Shown here: one piece after another, positions 24,886 through 38,928 of the stretch
Layout: each line of letters starts with the position of its first letter
Position numbering within the stretch: position 1 is the first letter of the stretch
NCBI RefSeq assembly: GCF_003369915.1
Contig: NC_046673.1
Span: forward strand, 19,397,718 to 19,461,717
Direction of reading: 5' to 3'
DNA from: Drosophila miranda
Taxonomy: Eukaryota; Arthropoda; Insecta; Diptera; Drosophilidae
DNA length: 64,000 nucleotides
Notes under the pieces: model-generated
What the model saw: only the letters and a program-made list of their open reading frames with translations
What the model was told of the DNA's origin: nothing
Database searches by the model: none
Translations under genes and position numbers: made by a program

Positions 24886-27800
24886 ATGAGAACGACAAAA
24901 TACTGTGAATGAGACGCGGATAGGGGAAATACTGGTGGTAGACGAGCAGATAACGAAAGTTAAGAGAGCGCCAGCTTTCTCTTAAATTCGCACTGGGAAC
25001 AATTGCGTTGCGTGGCAAAGGACGGGGTGCTTTTCTTCCTTCAAGAAGGAGACGGAATCCTCCGCATCCACGTACATAGATTGTGCGTGTGTGCTCATTA
25101 AACATTTGCATACGTCGAGCGCTAATAATTGTGTAAATAAAACACATGTAGGTACATATTTTTATGATAATTTAACAAAGAAATTTGGCACAATTTGTGC
25201 AGAGCGAACGTGTGAAGCATCTTAATCTGATCTGAAGAATATGGAAAACTGTTATTAATCGTCACATAGCATTTGAATCTGCAGCGCCCCTAAGTCACGT
25301 TCATTCGACAGCCCCGATTATGGGTATTCTTCAATTGACATTAATTCTTCTTTACCACAAACCATTCCAAATACCCGAGATTCCAACGTAGCTAAAATTC
25401 GGTCTATGGCACTGCCTTTTTTTCCCACTAACTAACCGCCAAATGAAGCCTTAACTAACTTAACAGAGAGTCAGCCTAGGCACCTACCTTACTGGACGAA
25501 TTTGAATGTAACTTCGACCTGAACTAAACCGAACTGAACTTACCAGCGGCTACCAAACATTCCTATCAATCAAAAAACATATTGGCTAAGGCTCTGCGCT
25601 GTCCAGTCCATCCCACTCCCAGCTCAGAGCTGGCAGCCACCCACCCACTGCAACCTTGAAGGATAAGTTGTTGACATTCTCCGCACATCCGCAGCTCCAG
25701 CTCCAATCTGGGCATCGACTGCAGCTCCTCTGGCGTCGTGACTGGACGATGACTGGGCTCTGATTCGTTGCTACTTATCTACTCATTGTATGTGCACGCT
25801 TCGCTTGATGTTGAGGCACTAAGCTGTCAATGTCGCGTTTACGGAGACACGGCCATAGGAAGCGACAGAGGGATAGAAGGAGAGAGCGGGTGTCACACAT
25901 AGAGTGAGTGTCCTTGCTTTGTGTGGTCATGGAGTAGCCACATTAGAGGCACGTTTGGAGCCAATTGCCGCATAAAACGAAGAAAATCACTGAAAACAAC
26001 TGACAGCGAAACTGAGAGTAAAAGGGAAGACTGAGCTGAAAGGCAGGCAACATCAAATAAGAATGATTTAAGTAGTCAAGTAATCCGACTATAAGATACC
26101 CCGAACTCAGCAAACAATCAAATGTTTAACTTAATGTTTAATTTTGTAGATCGGAGAAACAGATGTGCACACTATGGATCTAGTAATCATAAAGAGCATA
26201 CAGAGAGACATAGCTTAAAGGTGGGATAGGTGCTCACGTATACATTCAAATGTGCTAGAACTTTAATAACAACGAGCGGGAACGTTGTTAAACATTCATT
26301 TGTTTGGTTTCTACCGACCAAGCGGAAATATTCCTTTTGCAGAAAAGTATATCCTTTAGTTCGCAAATTTCTGATCAAAAAAAGCACTGCAGTACAAATG
26401 GGATGAATGTAAGCAGCAGATTGGCCATGGGATGGGAATGGAAAGTAGGCGAAATATAGAAGGGAAGCCGCTTAGTCGCTTGAGTCTCCCAGAGCTGTTC
26501 GGGAATCACCTGCGAAAGTGACATATAGATTTCATAAAAATGATTTTAAAATTCGATGCATTCTTTGGAGTGTCACTCGCTTCTTTAGCCACCCTTCGAT
26601 GTGCGCTTATCAGGCTTATAAAAGCTTTTACCTTTCAATTTCCGCTCCACGGAAGAAAGCCTTTCCATCCATTAGCCCGTGGCCAGCGAGGCAAGAGCAC
26701 ACTTTGACATGCCGCAAAAATAGGCTCAAAATTTGTTACAGGACACAAATACTGATAGTTAAGAGATTATCGAAGACCAATTTTCAGTAATTCTGATATC
26801 CAAGGGCGATGCAGGATACATATGCCATCGCTGGTATTCAACTATTTGTGCCTTCATAAAAGTTTTCGCTGGTATGTCCAACAGATCTAACAGTCTCAAT
26901 TGCTTACCAAAGATGATTGAACACACAAGAACGGGGAATTCCCCAACCGAATAGTTCGTTCAACTGGCAATCGCTGGACGTGGCCATGTCCTGGGGCGCA
27001 TAAACCAAATGAGCAAAGCTTTTAGCTGTTAGCTGTTAACTGGTCCCGTTGCGGCAGCCGATACCACAGCAACACCACCAATACCACCAGCAGTGGGTCA
27101 ACTCAAAGTGAATGCCTCTCTTTTTTGGCGGCTGTCAAGGGGACGGGGGAGGGGTCACCCGCCGCCATTGGCAATTATTTTGAAACAAATTGTCAATAAA
27201 TGAAACAGAACTTTTAGATTGCTTTCGGCTTTGTTCTTGCTCTCCGCTCGGCATACATATAGATTTGTCTTTAGTTTAAGCCGTCGTCTTTGGGGCGCCA
27301 TCTCATTTACATAGACAAAAGCCTCCGATGGATCTCAGACTCCGCTGGGGGACTCCCTCTCTACTCCGCTAGGGTCCTCTCAGGTTAAGGTCCAGCCCGT
27401 AACAGCTGCGTCATCGCGTTAATGGCTCACTGCTGCCGCTGCGGCTGTCCTTGTTGTCCCTGCTCCTGGTTACACTCTGGGGCGTATGATTAACTTAACC
27501 TTTATTGCCGTCCAAATTAATTCGATTTACGCTTTATGGTTTTAGTTAATTTGCCAAGTTTAGCACAGCGCCACCCCCCCCCCCCCCAACACTCGCTGGC
27601 ATTTTGTTCTTTTTTCGATTTAATTTGATTACTTTGCAAATGTCACTTCACCCCGAAGAGTGAGTGTTGGAAAAACAACAGGCTGTAACTCGCCCAAATC
27701 CTGCTTAAGCGGAATAGCCATTGATTGGCAGACTTTTTCTGCCTGAAAGATCATTTGACAGATGATTGACTGCCGACTGGCGAAGATCCCATTTCCATTG

Positions 27801-29626
27801 GCGAATATCGTCTAAAATAACGATTATCCCAAAGACTGCCATGCAACTGCTGACTCGTTTAATAAGTACTTACGGGAGAGGGGGCGGCGTTGCAGCTGCA
27901 GTGTGATCGCCCGCCATATCCCCCCCATTACCCCCTCTCTCTGTCTATCATTCTCTCTGTTCTAAATGCCATAACTTTGTTCACTTGGCAGCGCATCAGT
28001 AAAAGTTGGGCCAAAGCAAAAGTTGCAAAAAGCCTGCACTCCACATTCCCTTCAGCTCTTGGGCTGCCACCAAAGCCACCTTCATTTCCCCCACTTTATG
28101 CGTCTGTGTGCCTCGGCCATATGTCAATTTAGCTAATATTGTCGACGTTTATGATGAATTTATGTGCTGCGCTTTTGTCTCACAATCGGAGCCTCGGAGC
28201 CCCGAAGGCAATAGCATAGAAGGCACGGGCCCAGGAGGATCCAAGGGGAGCTCAGAGGAGCCCAAGAGCCCGCCGATGGCAAACAAAGCCATTAAAAAGC
28301 CAGCACAACAAAATTACAACCTTAAATGTTTATAAGCAGCCAGAGAGCACACCAGAACACAGAACACCATCAACAATAGCGTACGACAACGACAGTGAAA
28401 CTCAATTTGTACTTAAGCCAGTTCAGACAAGTCTCAAAAGGCAACAGCATCCACAGAGCGGAGCGGGAGGGGCTAAGACACATAACCAAGAACTAAACAA
28501 CTTTTTGACAGCACATTGGCACTTGAACTTCAAACTCAGTGGGGAGAGAGAGAGCTAGCAGCGGACGGGTGGTGGCAGAGAGCGTTGGATGGATGGGGGG
28601 CAAGGGAATCACACACTCTCTTTCACTCAATTTGCCTACAGGGCAACAGCAGGAAAGACTCAATGGGAAACGGATATGGCGGGACAAATAGCGGGTAACG
28701 AGTAACGAGTAACGGTAATCGATACCGTTTAATTAGCATCACTTAATGACAGTGAAACGACTACAAGGTAGAGATGGGCAGTAAACGATAAAGGGCCTTT
28801 GATGATACGAGTATGATGAATGAAGGATTGACGTGGAATGGAACTGGAACACTCAACGGGTGGAATACACACAGAATATAAGCAAGACCTAGCCTGCAGA
28901 TGGGAACGAAAGGGAAAATGAAAGTGTGACAGGTAAGGATTATGGCCAACAACGAAAAGGCTATAATAAGCCACAATTTCATACAGTTGACTGGCTAACC
29001 AGATTTATAAACTTCCTGGCCGCACAAGTGAGACACAAGTTTTCTGTGATTTTGAATTCCAATTCGGAGCCCAGACCTCGACCCAAACCCGAGACCAGAC
29101 ACACACTATGCCACGTCTATTGTCGGTTATCCCATCAATGTCATCATCATCATCATCATTGGCACCAGTTAGGTACCAGAACCTCTCCTCTCCCCTCCCC
29201 TCCTCTCGCCACCGCCCATCGTTTTGCGGCTCTTGGGGCATCTTCATCGTGTGCTCAGCAAATATTTGCCGAGGTAAATGGCTGTAATTTAATCTTCAAA
29301 TTTGTTTCAATAGAATTTTTTTGTTCTTTTTTTTTTGTTTTGTTTTGCTTGTCCCTCGACCTTCTTCCAGTTTTGGGTCACTCTATTTATATATACATAT
29401 TTATATAGTTGGACGAGTATATGTGTGTGGTTTCATACCAGCTTTAACTGTATTGTGCTTTCTTTTTGGTTTCCGTTGCCGGTCAGACACATTTATAAAT
29501 AAATAGGTTGTGTTTGTAGTCCATGGCGGATGCGTAATGCAATTTCAATTGATTGAATAAGAGAGCTGGAACTCCGCCCAATCCGACTTTTTCGTTTGAT
29601 TAAACTGTCGCGACAGTCGGTATCGA

Positions 29627-29960
29627 TTAACTAGGTGTTTCACTAGAAAAGGTACAAGAAAAGGAAGTCAACTGCTGCACAATTGGAGTGGTTGGAGTCA
29701 GTAGATCCCGCGGAGTCACCCTTTTGCGCCTAGGGGACTCATTCAGTGGCAAACCGCTACGTTGAGACTTGGGCCATGGGGCTAATAGCTGATCCTTTTG
29801 GTTTCTGAGGCCAACGGTCGGCTGCTTAAAGCACTTCCGCATCTGCCTTATAAATATGGCCGTGATAGCAACACCCACGAGGCCCGAGCACCCAGAGCCA
29901 GGCTGTACGAGATGAGAGCGGGTTACGTGTAATGTGAGAGCACAAAGCACTCCACTCACC
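29627..29960 (-). other. candidate small spliced gene fragment
   Basis: A minus-strand frame of 92 codons (29902 down to the TAG at 29627) begins after an acceptor (CTCGTACAG). It encodes a short hydrophobic stretch (GLVGVAITAIFI), then a basic and Ser/Pro/Thr-rich tail including ESPRRKRVTP. A donor (GTGAGT) lies 57 bases upstream, the usual size of a short fly intron. The upstream piece (reading FCAS) has no in-frame ATG before a stop, so any start must lie in another exon or at the internal Met. I do not recognise the product. Confidence 0.2.
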
Positions 29961-30608
29961 GACGCACAAAACAAATAACTAAATTATGTTCTTACACACA
30001 TTAAAAGGCATTCACTCGCGGTAAGATTTAAAGCTGATTAGAGAGCCAATTAAAAGATTGTTTTGTCAAAAAAAAAGGAGAGCGCAAAACACTACTGGTC
30101 ACTACGAAAAAGAAGGAACGAAAAAATGTAGTAAAATATTCTTTGTTTTGCTTCATATTATGGCATTATGCCACAACTCCCAGCCCCATTATGTGATATT
30201 ATTCTACCACTTCAGTTTTCCACAGCGTATACTTGATTTGTGACCTCTCAGAAGTATAGCATACTTTTCAGGGTGTTCCTTCCGTGTATAGGTAGGGTAT
30301 TCAGGTGTTCTTGCAATAATGTCCAGTATTTTTGTGTGTTCTATTTGCCATTCCATGCATTTAAAGAGACAAGGGACAAGGCTTAGACGAAGGCCACTAG
30401 GGTCCTGTAAATGTCGTAGTCGATTTGTTAGTGCGCCCCGCAAAGGGAGGTGATAGGGGAAAGAAGACATTTGACAGGGGGCGGTAATAGTAGAGGGGAT
30501 ATGGTGAGGTTTCCTGTCTTTCACGCTTGTTTTGCCATTCGAAGGAAAATACGCGTAAAATGATCGGAAAATCTACTGCTAACAACAAACACAAAACATC
30601 TTTTATCA

Positions 30609-30643
<35 letters not shown>

Positions 30644-31726
30644 GTCTGTCTATGCCCATACAGATACTAAACATAGACTCGTAGAGGCATCCACAAAATG
30701 CTTCTGTAGGCAGCCACAAAACGCAGAAGAAAAGGACGAAGCAGACGCCTGGAATCGGTAGAAGGGCGGGCCTGAGAATGAAGCAAAGTGTCAAATTTCA
30801 TTTTATTCTTACCCCGCCCCCGCCCCCTCTCTCACTCGCACTCCATCATTCCCTCTCATTCTTATACGGCATACGTCAGATTTTGCCAGCCACCTATTTG
30901 TCAACATATCTTTGGCGTCTCTAATTTCCGCTCCGCCTCTCATTTTCCAGCTGATTTTCATTTGGTTCAGATTTGGAAGATTTTCAGCAATTTGTTGAAT
31001 TTTGTAGCTGCTGTTTTTTTTTTGGCAGCATTTACGCGTTAATGCCTTAAGTGTGCGCGTAATTAATTTCAGGCGTGTGTGCCCCGGGGCTCGAGCGCGG
31101 GAATGGATTCCCCACATCACTTGGTGGCACTTCTTCTTCTGACCGGCTCGCACTTTATCATCATTAATTTTACAGTTAAACGAAAGCGTTGAAATTGCAT
31201 TTCACTCGACTCTTCTCCCCCACTGCTTCGATCTCACCGCCGTTTGAATCTTATTTAATCATTCGCACATATTGTACTACGGGTCGTATGCGCAATATAA
31301 TATCACGAAAGCTGTTTGCTTTACACCCACTGTGTCAACTGTGCGTACAGTGGAGTACATACTTATGTTCACAAAAGAACCAAATGCTAAGAACGCTAAG
31401 AAATTGGCAGTAGGGCTAAACGGCACGATCTTTTATATAAATTGATATTTTTTGATATTTCTGATAGGCAATTAAAAGAGCAATGACAGGTGCTTAAAGT
31501 GGTATATTGAACAGCAAACGATGTGGAATTGGACTCAAATTTGAAAGGAGTTTTCTTCGATAAGTGTTTCCAAATGGAATGTTACTTTTTTGCCCACATC
31601 TAAGCCTTCTTTCAGGACTGACGCGCCGTGGAATCCGTATAAAGTATGCAAAGAAATGCTGCGGATCCTGTTCCACCGTATCACTCAGCAGTGGCTCTCT
31701 GCCCCTAGCTCCTTGCAACCACTGCC

Positions 31727-31761
31727 CCCAACCCAACCCAACCCAACCCAACCCAACCCAA
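31727..31761. repeat. (CCCAA)n short tandem repeat
   Basis: About seven copies of CCCAA lie head to tail. Confidence 0.9.
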
Positions 31762-34532
31762 GCCTACTGCTTTCGCCGACTCTCTCTCATTAATGTGCGC
31801 CGTGTGCGCTTCAAATTAGGCACGCAAAGCGCTGCCATTAAAAACGAGAGCAGCACAAAAAAAAACCCAAGAGAGAGAGAGAGAGAGTGGGAAGACGACA
31901 GCAAGCAAGGGAAACAACAAACGAAAGGAAAGGAACGCGTAAAAAAAAGAAAAACTGAAAAACGAATCTGTCGCATAATTACAAAAAAATGTGTCAGACA
32001 CGGCCGTGCCAACGCGGGGCTCTTCGGCTTTTATGTGCAAGCGTCTAGACAGGGCAACAGGGCCAGGACCAGACCAGGCCAAGACGAAACCAGCTGATGG
32101 ATGAATGGAGCCAGGAGTAGGGACAGAGACAGGGACAGGGAGGACCCATATGTCAAAGCAAAACGGCTGCCAATCTTTTCGCTGTAATTGTTGCTGCTGA
32201 TGATGGTACAAAATCAATATTTATCATTGTTGGCAATACTCGGTGGCCTGTGAGCCTGAGCGTATGTGAGAGAGCTTTGTCGTAAATTCCATAGACAATT
32301 TTCCCAGCCAGCGGAGCCGCCACGTTTTTCCATGACGCGAGTAATTGCCACAGAGATCGAAGCATCTACCTCCACTTCTACGAGAATTTATGCCGGTCTT
32401 CATGCTAGATCAAAGGAGTCTCGGGTAATTGCCTAAAAGCATAACTCAATACACTTAACTATCGTACACGTATCCGGAGTAATGTGTGCTGTTTCTGTTA
32501 AAGACATAGCCAGCTGATATCGGGAAAATCATGCTGGAAAAACAGAAACTTTTAGATTTATTTGTGTAGAATTTTGTGCATTTATCTGTAGATATTTTCC
32601 TGTAATTGGTCAGACCTTTAGTAATCCCTAATTGCTGCTGAAATTCACGAAAATATTTAAGTCTGAGAAACCTTTTTTAAAATGTGGCAGCATCAGTGCA
32701 ATGTTCTACGTATACGTCATAAAATAAGTACCCGACACCGACACCGAAACGCTGCAATCAAAAGTTGTGATTGGGCGTCGATTGATTGCAGCTGTAAAAC
32801 CGAAGTCTGACCAAAATCTTTGCCAAGTTTTGCTCAACATTTAATGGCTCAGAGGGAGACAAAGATGATGGGTCAGCAACAGCAGCAGCAATAGCAACAA
32901 CAAGTTGGCCAAAAAGTAATTTGGCCATTCAGTTTTTTCTTTGCTGTTTTATACTCTCGTATTTCTGTGTTGTCTAGCTGGGACGGACGGTAGCATTGAT
33001 TTAAATTGGCCATTTCATTGCTTCATTATTTGCCCGGAGAGCGGAGATACTCAACTTGATTGTTTGTTTTTTGGATCCTCCACACCAGTCGTATCCCTGT
33101 TCCTACGAGTATTATTGTTGCTGCCGAGTACGAGTATTTATCTCAGTTTTTTTACAGCTCTCTCCCTCACAGTCGATTGTGTCCAAGTGGATTTGCCGAA
33201 GGATTTGTGGAACTGCTCTGCGTGGAATGGGCGTTCCAGTGGAGTGGGGTGTGAGTGGCCATTGACAGGTTAACCTTTGGATAGAGGACTGGGGTACTGG
33301 GGGACTGGGGGACCAAAATAACCTGATTACACTGGCAACGAAAGCAAAATTGAGTATAATTTCTTTGGGGCCCGAGCAGAGCTCTTTCTTATTCCAATTT
33401 TTTTTTGTCCGTTTTTCCGTAAATTATGCAAATCGAGGCAACATAAAAGCGCAGACCCAGTGCAGGGGTTTGCTGCTGCTGCTGTTACTCCCCAAGAAAA
33501 GGAACAACATACGATCCGTAGGTCAGCGACTTCCTCTCGTAGCAGCAGCCATCACCAGCAGTCCCCCACTCGTCTGAAGTTTGTCTACAAATGTGGATTT
33601 ACTTAATCAAGTATTTATGTTGGCCTACAAAAGTTAAAATTATGTGGTGCCCACGTCCACGTCCAAGTCTCCAGCGTCGTCTGCGCTGACGGCATAAAAG
33701 ACAAATAAAAAAGGAAATATCCCAGCAACAGCAAAAAGAAAGAGGAATTCAATGGATACGTATATTATATTCCGACAGTGGGATACCCACTAATAGTAAT
33801 ATCTATTAACTAATGGATGCCACAAGTACTTTTATATCTTCCAATTCTGATGTATGTATATATTTATGGTTGCTTGAGCCTATCTTTAACATGATCTTTA
33901 ACTGATTAATAAATAATTATAATGCAATACCACAGCGCCTGTTGCATGCCTCCACACTGATCCGGCATACCCTGTGAGCCACGGAGTACCGGGTAGAAAA
34001 TATGTATATCGTCTACCAGTCAGCGGTGGCGGCTCAACCGAGAACTCCTCAAGGCCGCCAACAAAATTGAAAACTTTTTTAATACCCATGGCCGTCGTCG
34101 TCGTCGGGGCTGCAGTCAAAAGGAGCCATCGACAATGGCAAATGTGTCAGGACTCGAATTAGAATTAGAATTAGTGCGAAAAAAGGCCCGAAAGCATTTG
34201 TGTGTGTGTGTGTGGCCAATAGGCAGGGCTTTTGCTTTTTGGCCAACAGTTTCTGTTTAAATTGACAATTAGTTCAACTTCTTGAAAGGCCCTCGGGAGT
34301 AGCCCTTTGTTTCTAAGTAACTCATTGGCCTGGAAAGATGCAATAGCCGATGCCTCTGTGCATCTATCAATGCTATTGTTCCATTGAATAATTGAAGCTT
34401 TTCAATCTTATTTAATTAAGCATCCCACAGAAGGCAGCCACGGATGCGTATATGGATGGATACAGGCGATGGTGATACCATTGGTCTGCTGAGCACAGAC
34501 AAGGCAATAAAGCCCAAACTGCGTCTGGCAAT

Positions 34533-34583
34533 GGGGACGGGGATGGGGATGGGGATGGGGATGGCGATGGGGATGGGGATGGG
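34533..34583. repeat. (GGGGAT)n short tandem repeat
   Basis: About eight copies of GGGGAT or GGCGAT form a G-rich plus strand with many G4 runs. Such a tract could fold into a G-quadruplex; folding is inference. Confidence 0.9.
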
Positions 34584-36071
34584 CCGGGATTAGGCCGCAA
34601 CACTGCACTGTTTGCTTTGCTTTGGCCTCAACCGGTGGCCCTACTCCTATTCGTATTCCTCGATAAGGACCAAAACTAAAGTGAATTGAATTTGGATTAA
34701 ATCGAACGCATGTGCGTGGCCAGGCTTTCGAGAGGGACTCTGTCCTGCCTGTGTGTGCGAGCGCCTGATAAGCATTCGTTGAACAATGAAATTTCATTTT
34801 CCAAGAAATGAGCTAGGTCCGTACTGCAGAATTCAGCTCTCTGGCAGGACCAGGACCAGCACCAGGACCCTTTTGCGACCACTGTTCAAAGTACAAATTG
34901 CTAGTACGTTCTCGGAAAAGTAAAGCGCACTTGGCTCCAGTCTGTGGCCCACTCCAATGAAAAGTCTCTCGGAGTACAATTAAAAAGCAAATTTCCCCAA
35001 CAGGCAAATGCTCTTTGTTGGTCCAGGTCACGCATCGCCTCGTGTCACATCAATGTCCAAGTGGCACCAACGCTACTCCCCACTCATCACCTACATATGA
35101 ACGTTCTCGCACTCGTGTGCCTCTCTATGTGCCATTCGTAGATGTCCATACCAAAGATGGGCATGGCCTTCAAAAGCTAACTTTAAGAGCATGTCCTTAT
35201 ATGTACATAAATACGGGTAGGTCACATGGATTTGTATAGAAAATCCCACACTGATCAGTTGTATTGATGCGGCCGGCGTGTCCCGCGACCATCTCTAATC
35301 CAGACCCCTATGCCAGGGCCACAGCACACGCGTTTGTCGGTGAACTAGGCAAGTGTGTCTTGGTCCTGGTCCTGGTCTATGATTGATTTGCATAATTGCC
35401 AGACTAGGCAACAAGGTAAAGTGGATTAAAGCCACCGAGCACACAAACCCTACACCCCTGCACATGCTTCGAATTCGTATAGACCCCAAAACGCCATAGT
35501 CCAGGGCCACGACAATGCGTATATTGGGACTTGGACTGACTGAATGATAGATTGGTTGATAGAGAAATAAATAAACTGTAAGCTGAGATTGGTGAAAAAC
35601 AACAAATACATTTTTTTAAAGCATAGGTCGATAGATTAGACGATAGGAAAATTGATTAATACATTAAATAAAACTGTGTGCTTTAGAAATCAAGATGAAA
35701 GGGCTCTTAAAACACCAATAACCGGAAGTTTTACCTTCGAATCATCGACAGATAAAAGTTATATTTGTAAGTATCTTCGGAAAGTCGTTCTTGATTTGTG
35801 AGTAAAGGGGTTATAGAATAGGGTCCCACTTGGCTCTGGGTTGCTTGAAAATAGAGCCTTCCCAAATAGTAGAAAATTACTGTACGTCTGCATTCCTCAG
35901 TCCAGAATACAACAACAAATATAATCCGAGTCCAGTGGAAATCACTCGATCACCAGAGTCCTTGGCTGTCCGATGTAATGAAGTGCATAATTTACAAACG
36001 ATTACAGTTCTAGCACCCATTATTGCTCGTCTGGTAATCACAATTTGTTGCCAGTAATAGCCTGAACAATA

Positions 36072-36124
36072 TGTGTCTGTCTGTCCGTCTGTCTGTCTGT
36101 CCGTCTGTCTTTCTTTCTGTCTGT
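36072..36124. repeat. (GTCT)n short tandem repeat
   Basis: An imperfect tract of GTCT, GTCC and TTCT units. Confidence 0.85.
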
Positions 36125-37013
36125 AGTACTGCTTAAGCTCAATAAAGATGTGCATATTTTTTAGACAATTACCAAAAGTTGGCAAATCTCTTTCTTCGTA
36201 TACATTCTGCTGTTGCTTTTGCTTTTGCTGCTGATGTAACGCAACGTATGGCAAAAAGGGAATTACGATGTCGTTAATATAATTTCAGGGTTTTTGTACG
36301 GCTAAACAACCATTTCCAGCCCTCCGACACTCCGACACTCCTACATTCCACTACACGCATGCTAAATCAATTACCAGGAGGTAGAGGCGGCGGCAGTTAT
36401 CCTTGATGTTCATGCTAGTGTCTGTCTGCCTCTTAGGGGGCACCTGTGGCATTGTCTGGTTCTGGCTCTGGTTCTGATTCTGGCTGTGGCCATGGCTGGG
36501 GGTGGCCCTGGGTGGCAGCGGCAGGCAGCCAAAACTGGCAGACAGTTTGAAACAATTTGCACCGCCACAGCCCCATGGCCCATGGGGGCCTACGCACAGA
36601 CAACATCGACAACGGACAACCGACAGCCGACAGCAAAGTCACCATAAAGTAAACCAAAAGCAGAGTAACGCAGCAGCTAAGGAAAACTGAATTAAAAATA
36701 TTTCGTTTTGTTTCGTTTCGCCAAAGGCCCGCCAGAGAGCCATGACGGCAGTTAATCCTTTTAAAAAAGTTTGCCCAACTAATTGTGGCCCACAAATCAA
36801 ATGGCGGCCGAAACCGCATTAGGCCAACAAACAAGAAAAGGGCCAACAATATCACGGACTAATTAGAACGATAGCAAAAGAGCGGCAAGCGACAAAGAAA
36901 CAAGAAAGTGGGTCTTCTGTTCCTTGGGGATCCTTCCAGATTTATCATTCCGGTATATGCCAACTTTATGGTACATATACTCGTATGTATATCAAATTTA
37001 TTTATTTTTTTAT

Positions 37014-37205
37014 CCAGACTTCTGTGATATGTCACTGTTACAAGTGTATTTCAAAATTTCGCCCCACCCCCTACCGCCACCACAAAAAACGAAAATCTGT
37101 GGCATCCACAATTTTGAAGATACGGGAAAATGAAAAACGCAAAATCATAGATAATGACCATATGTACCAGATTGCCGAATTTTGATCAGATCGGATTATT
37201 ATTAT
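37014..37205 (+). mobile_element. DINE-1/INE-1 fragment (copy 1)
   Basis: The sequence matches the reverse complement of the internal unit of the larger copy at 37851-38928. Shared landmarks are CTTCTGTGATATGTCAC, TTTCAAAATTTCGCCCC, CGAAAATCTGTGGCATCCAC and the GATCAGATCGGAT tail. It is a short internal fragment without either end. Confidence 0.75.
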
Positions 37206-37850
37206 AGAAGAGATATATAATCTCTGAAAGGCTCTGAAAAGCTATACCATATTTTGCAGTTAGCGTTGCACATCTGTCCAACTGGTTTTGGGCAAACAAA
37301 GTGTCTCACTTTTGTAAAAGACTCGTTTTCCTTCGAAACGAAACCGTAGGGCATCATTCCCAACGGACAGTCAGCCTCCGTAGGAGCGTTGGCTATGCAA
37401 AGCCGGCAGGGCATATGGCAGGGAAAAGAGACTGGAAGTATTGTTCAGTCAACAATACAGCCAACAATGGCAATAAAAACGCAAAGGCAACGAACATTTT
37501 ATCTGGATGGAAGTGATGTGGTCCCATCTGCATGTGACCCAGTAGGATTTTGGTATTGCAGATGCATCAAGCGCCATGTAAATGAGTTTTTATATAGCGC
37601 TCATCTGCATTGGGACGGTCAATCAGCACCCAACTCCTTTTGCGCGACGAAACAATAAAAAAGAGGGAAAAGCCAATACCCAGTACTCGCAAGGACTGGA
37701 AGGAGCTACTGCATTCAACAGACAGAAGAAAGCATATCTGAATATACATATACCCGTATAAATACATGTCTTTACTTTCAAAAATATTACATTTTTAATT
37801 CAAAACGAGGGGGAACGTTGTGATTTGCTGCGGACACCGCAACTCTACGG
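37206..37850. other. no gene seen between DINE-1 copies
   Basis: Ordinary sequence with short open frames. The last 45 bases (about 37806-37850, GAGGGGGAACGTTGTG onward) may already belong to the neighbouring repeat. Confidence 0.4.
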
Positions 37851-38928
37851 TTATACCCGATACTAAGTCAGTATGGCTCTCCTCCGGCAGACGCCGCTAA
37901 TATTGAACGACACGACAAAGAGTGCGTGCGAGAGAGACAGAAAATCAGTCTGAGCGTGACGTCGGGCGCTGCGTAGCAAGTGCAAATTGATTTGTTCCTT
38001 TTGGGTATAAAAATGATCCGATCTGATCCAGATTCAGCAGTCTGATAGATATGGTCGTTATCTATGATTCTGCGTTTTTAGTTTTCTCGAATCTGCAATA
38101 TTGTGGATGCAACAGATTTTCGTCTTTTGTGGGTGCGGAAGAGGGTGGGGCGAAATTTTGAGATACACGTTTTATAGTAAGATCTAACAGAAGTGCGGAT
38201 ACCAAATTTGGTTACTCTAGCCTTAATAGTCTCTGAGATTTTTGAATATCCCCAGATTTTCGTCCTTTGCGGGGGCGGAAGGGTGTGTGGCGAAATTTTG
38301 AAACAAACTCGTCTCGGTCCGATATATTAGGAGTGTGGATACCAAATTTGGTTGCTCTAGCTTTTGTAGTCTCTGAGATCTAGGCGCTAATGTTTTACTC
38401 TAAGCAAAGCCGCCTATGCTACGTGTGTGTTAGAGAGAGACAGGGCGAGAAAAAATGAAATTGTTTTCTTGATGCTGGCTATAATAATAATACGATCCAA
38501 TTCAGATTCCGCAGTCTTAAAGATATGGTCATTCTCTACAATTCTACGTTTTTGGTTTTCTCATATCTTTAAAATTGTGGATGCCACAGATTTTCGTCCT
38601 TTGTGGGGGCGGAAGTGGGCGGGGCGAAGTTTTGAAATATTTTTGTAGCAGTGACATATCACAGAAGTCTGGATCCAAAACATCGTTGCTCTAGCTCTTA
38701 TAGTCTTTGAGCACTAGGCGCTGAAGGGGACGGACAGACGGACGGACGGACAGACGGACAGACGGACAGACAGACAGACAGACAGGGCCCAATCGACTCG
38801 GCTATTGATGCTGATCAAGAATATATATACTTTATGGGGTCGGAAACGATTCCTTCTGGACGTTACACACATCCACTTTTACCACAAATCTAATATACCC
38901 CAATACTCATTTTGAGTATCGGGTATAA
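37851..38928 (-). mobile_element. DINE-1/INE-1 (Helitron-derived, non-autonomous) element, copy 2
   Basis: The element is bounded by TTATACCCGATACT at 37851 and its exact inverse AGTATCGGGTATAA at 38915-38928. Read on the minus strand it starts with the hallmark INE-1 block: CCAGAAGGAATCGTTTCCGA, CCCATAAAGTATATATATTC, TTGATCAGCATCAATAGCCG, then a TGTC/GTCC repeat. It is followed by three related units of about 150 bases, each with GGACGAAAATCTG, GGCGGAA and an ACCAAATTTGGT or similar segment. It has no coding capacity. Such elements are moved by Helitron proteins. The family call is firm; the subfamily is not. Confidence 0.85.

Larger units (their letters stand above)
22560..29626. other. gene-poor region: no intact gene seen
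   Basis: No coding exon is supported. The region holds a LINE-like fragment near 23371-23460, runs of C residues at about 24354-24372 and 27573-27587, the degenerate minisatellite at 24480-24885, and ordinary low-complexity sequence. Open frames here are short and are not protein-like. Confidence 0.5.
29961..37013. other. gene-poor region: no gene seen
   Basis: No coding exon is supported. It contains a (TC)n tract near 30612-30640, the (CCCAA)n, (GGGGAT)n and (GTCT)n simple repeats listed separately, short GA and TG runs, and A/T-rich sequence. A minus-strand frame of 140 codons near 36433-36855 is low in complexity at its end and has no domain. Confidence 0.5.

Noticed and set aside
28006..28335. 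109-codon plus-strand open frame with a Ser/Pro-rich end
   Set aside because: The frame is not protein-like over most of its length and no supporting signals were found.
36433..36855. 140-codon minus-strand open frame
   Set aside because: No recognisable domain, repetitive Glu/Pro end, and no conserved features around it.
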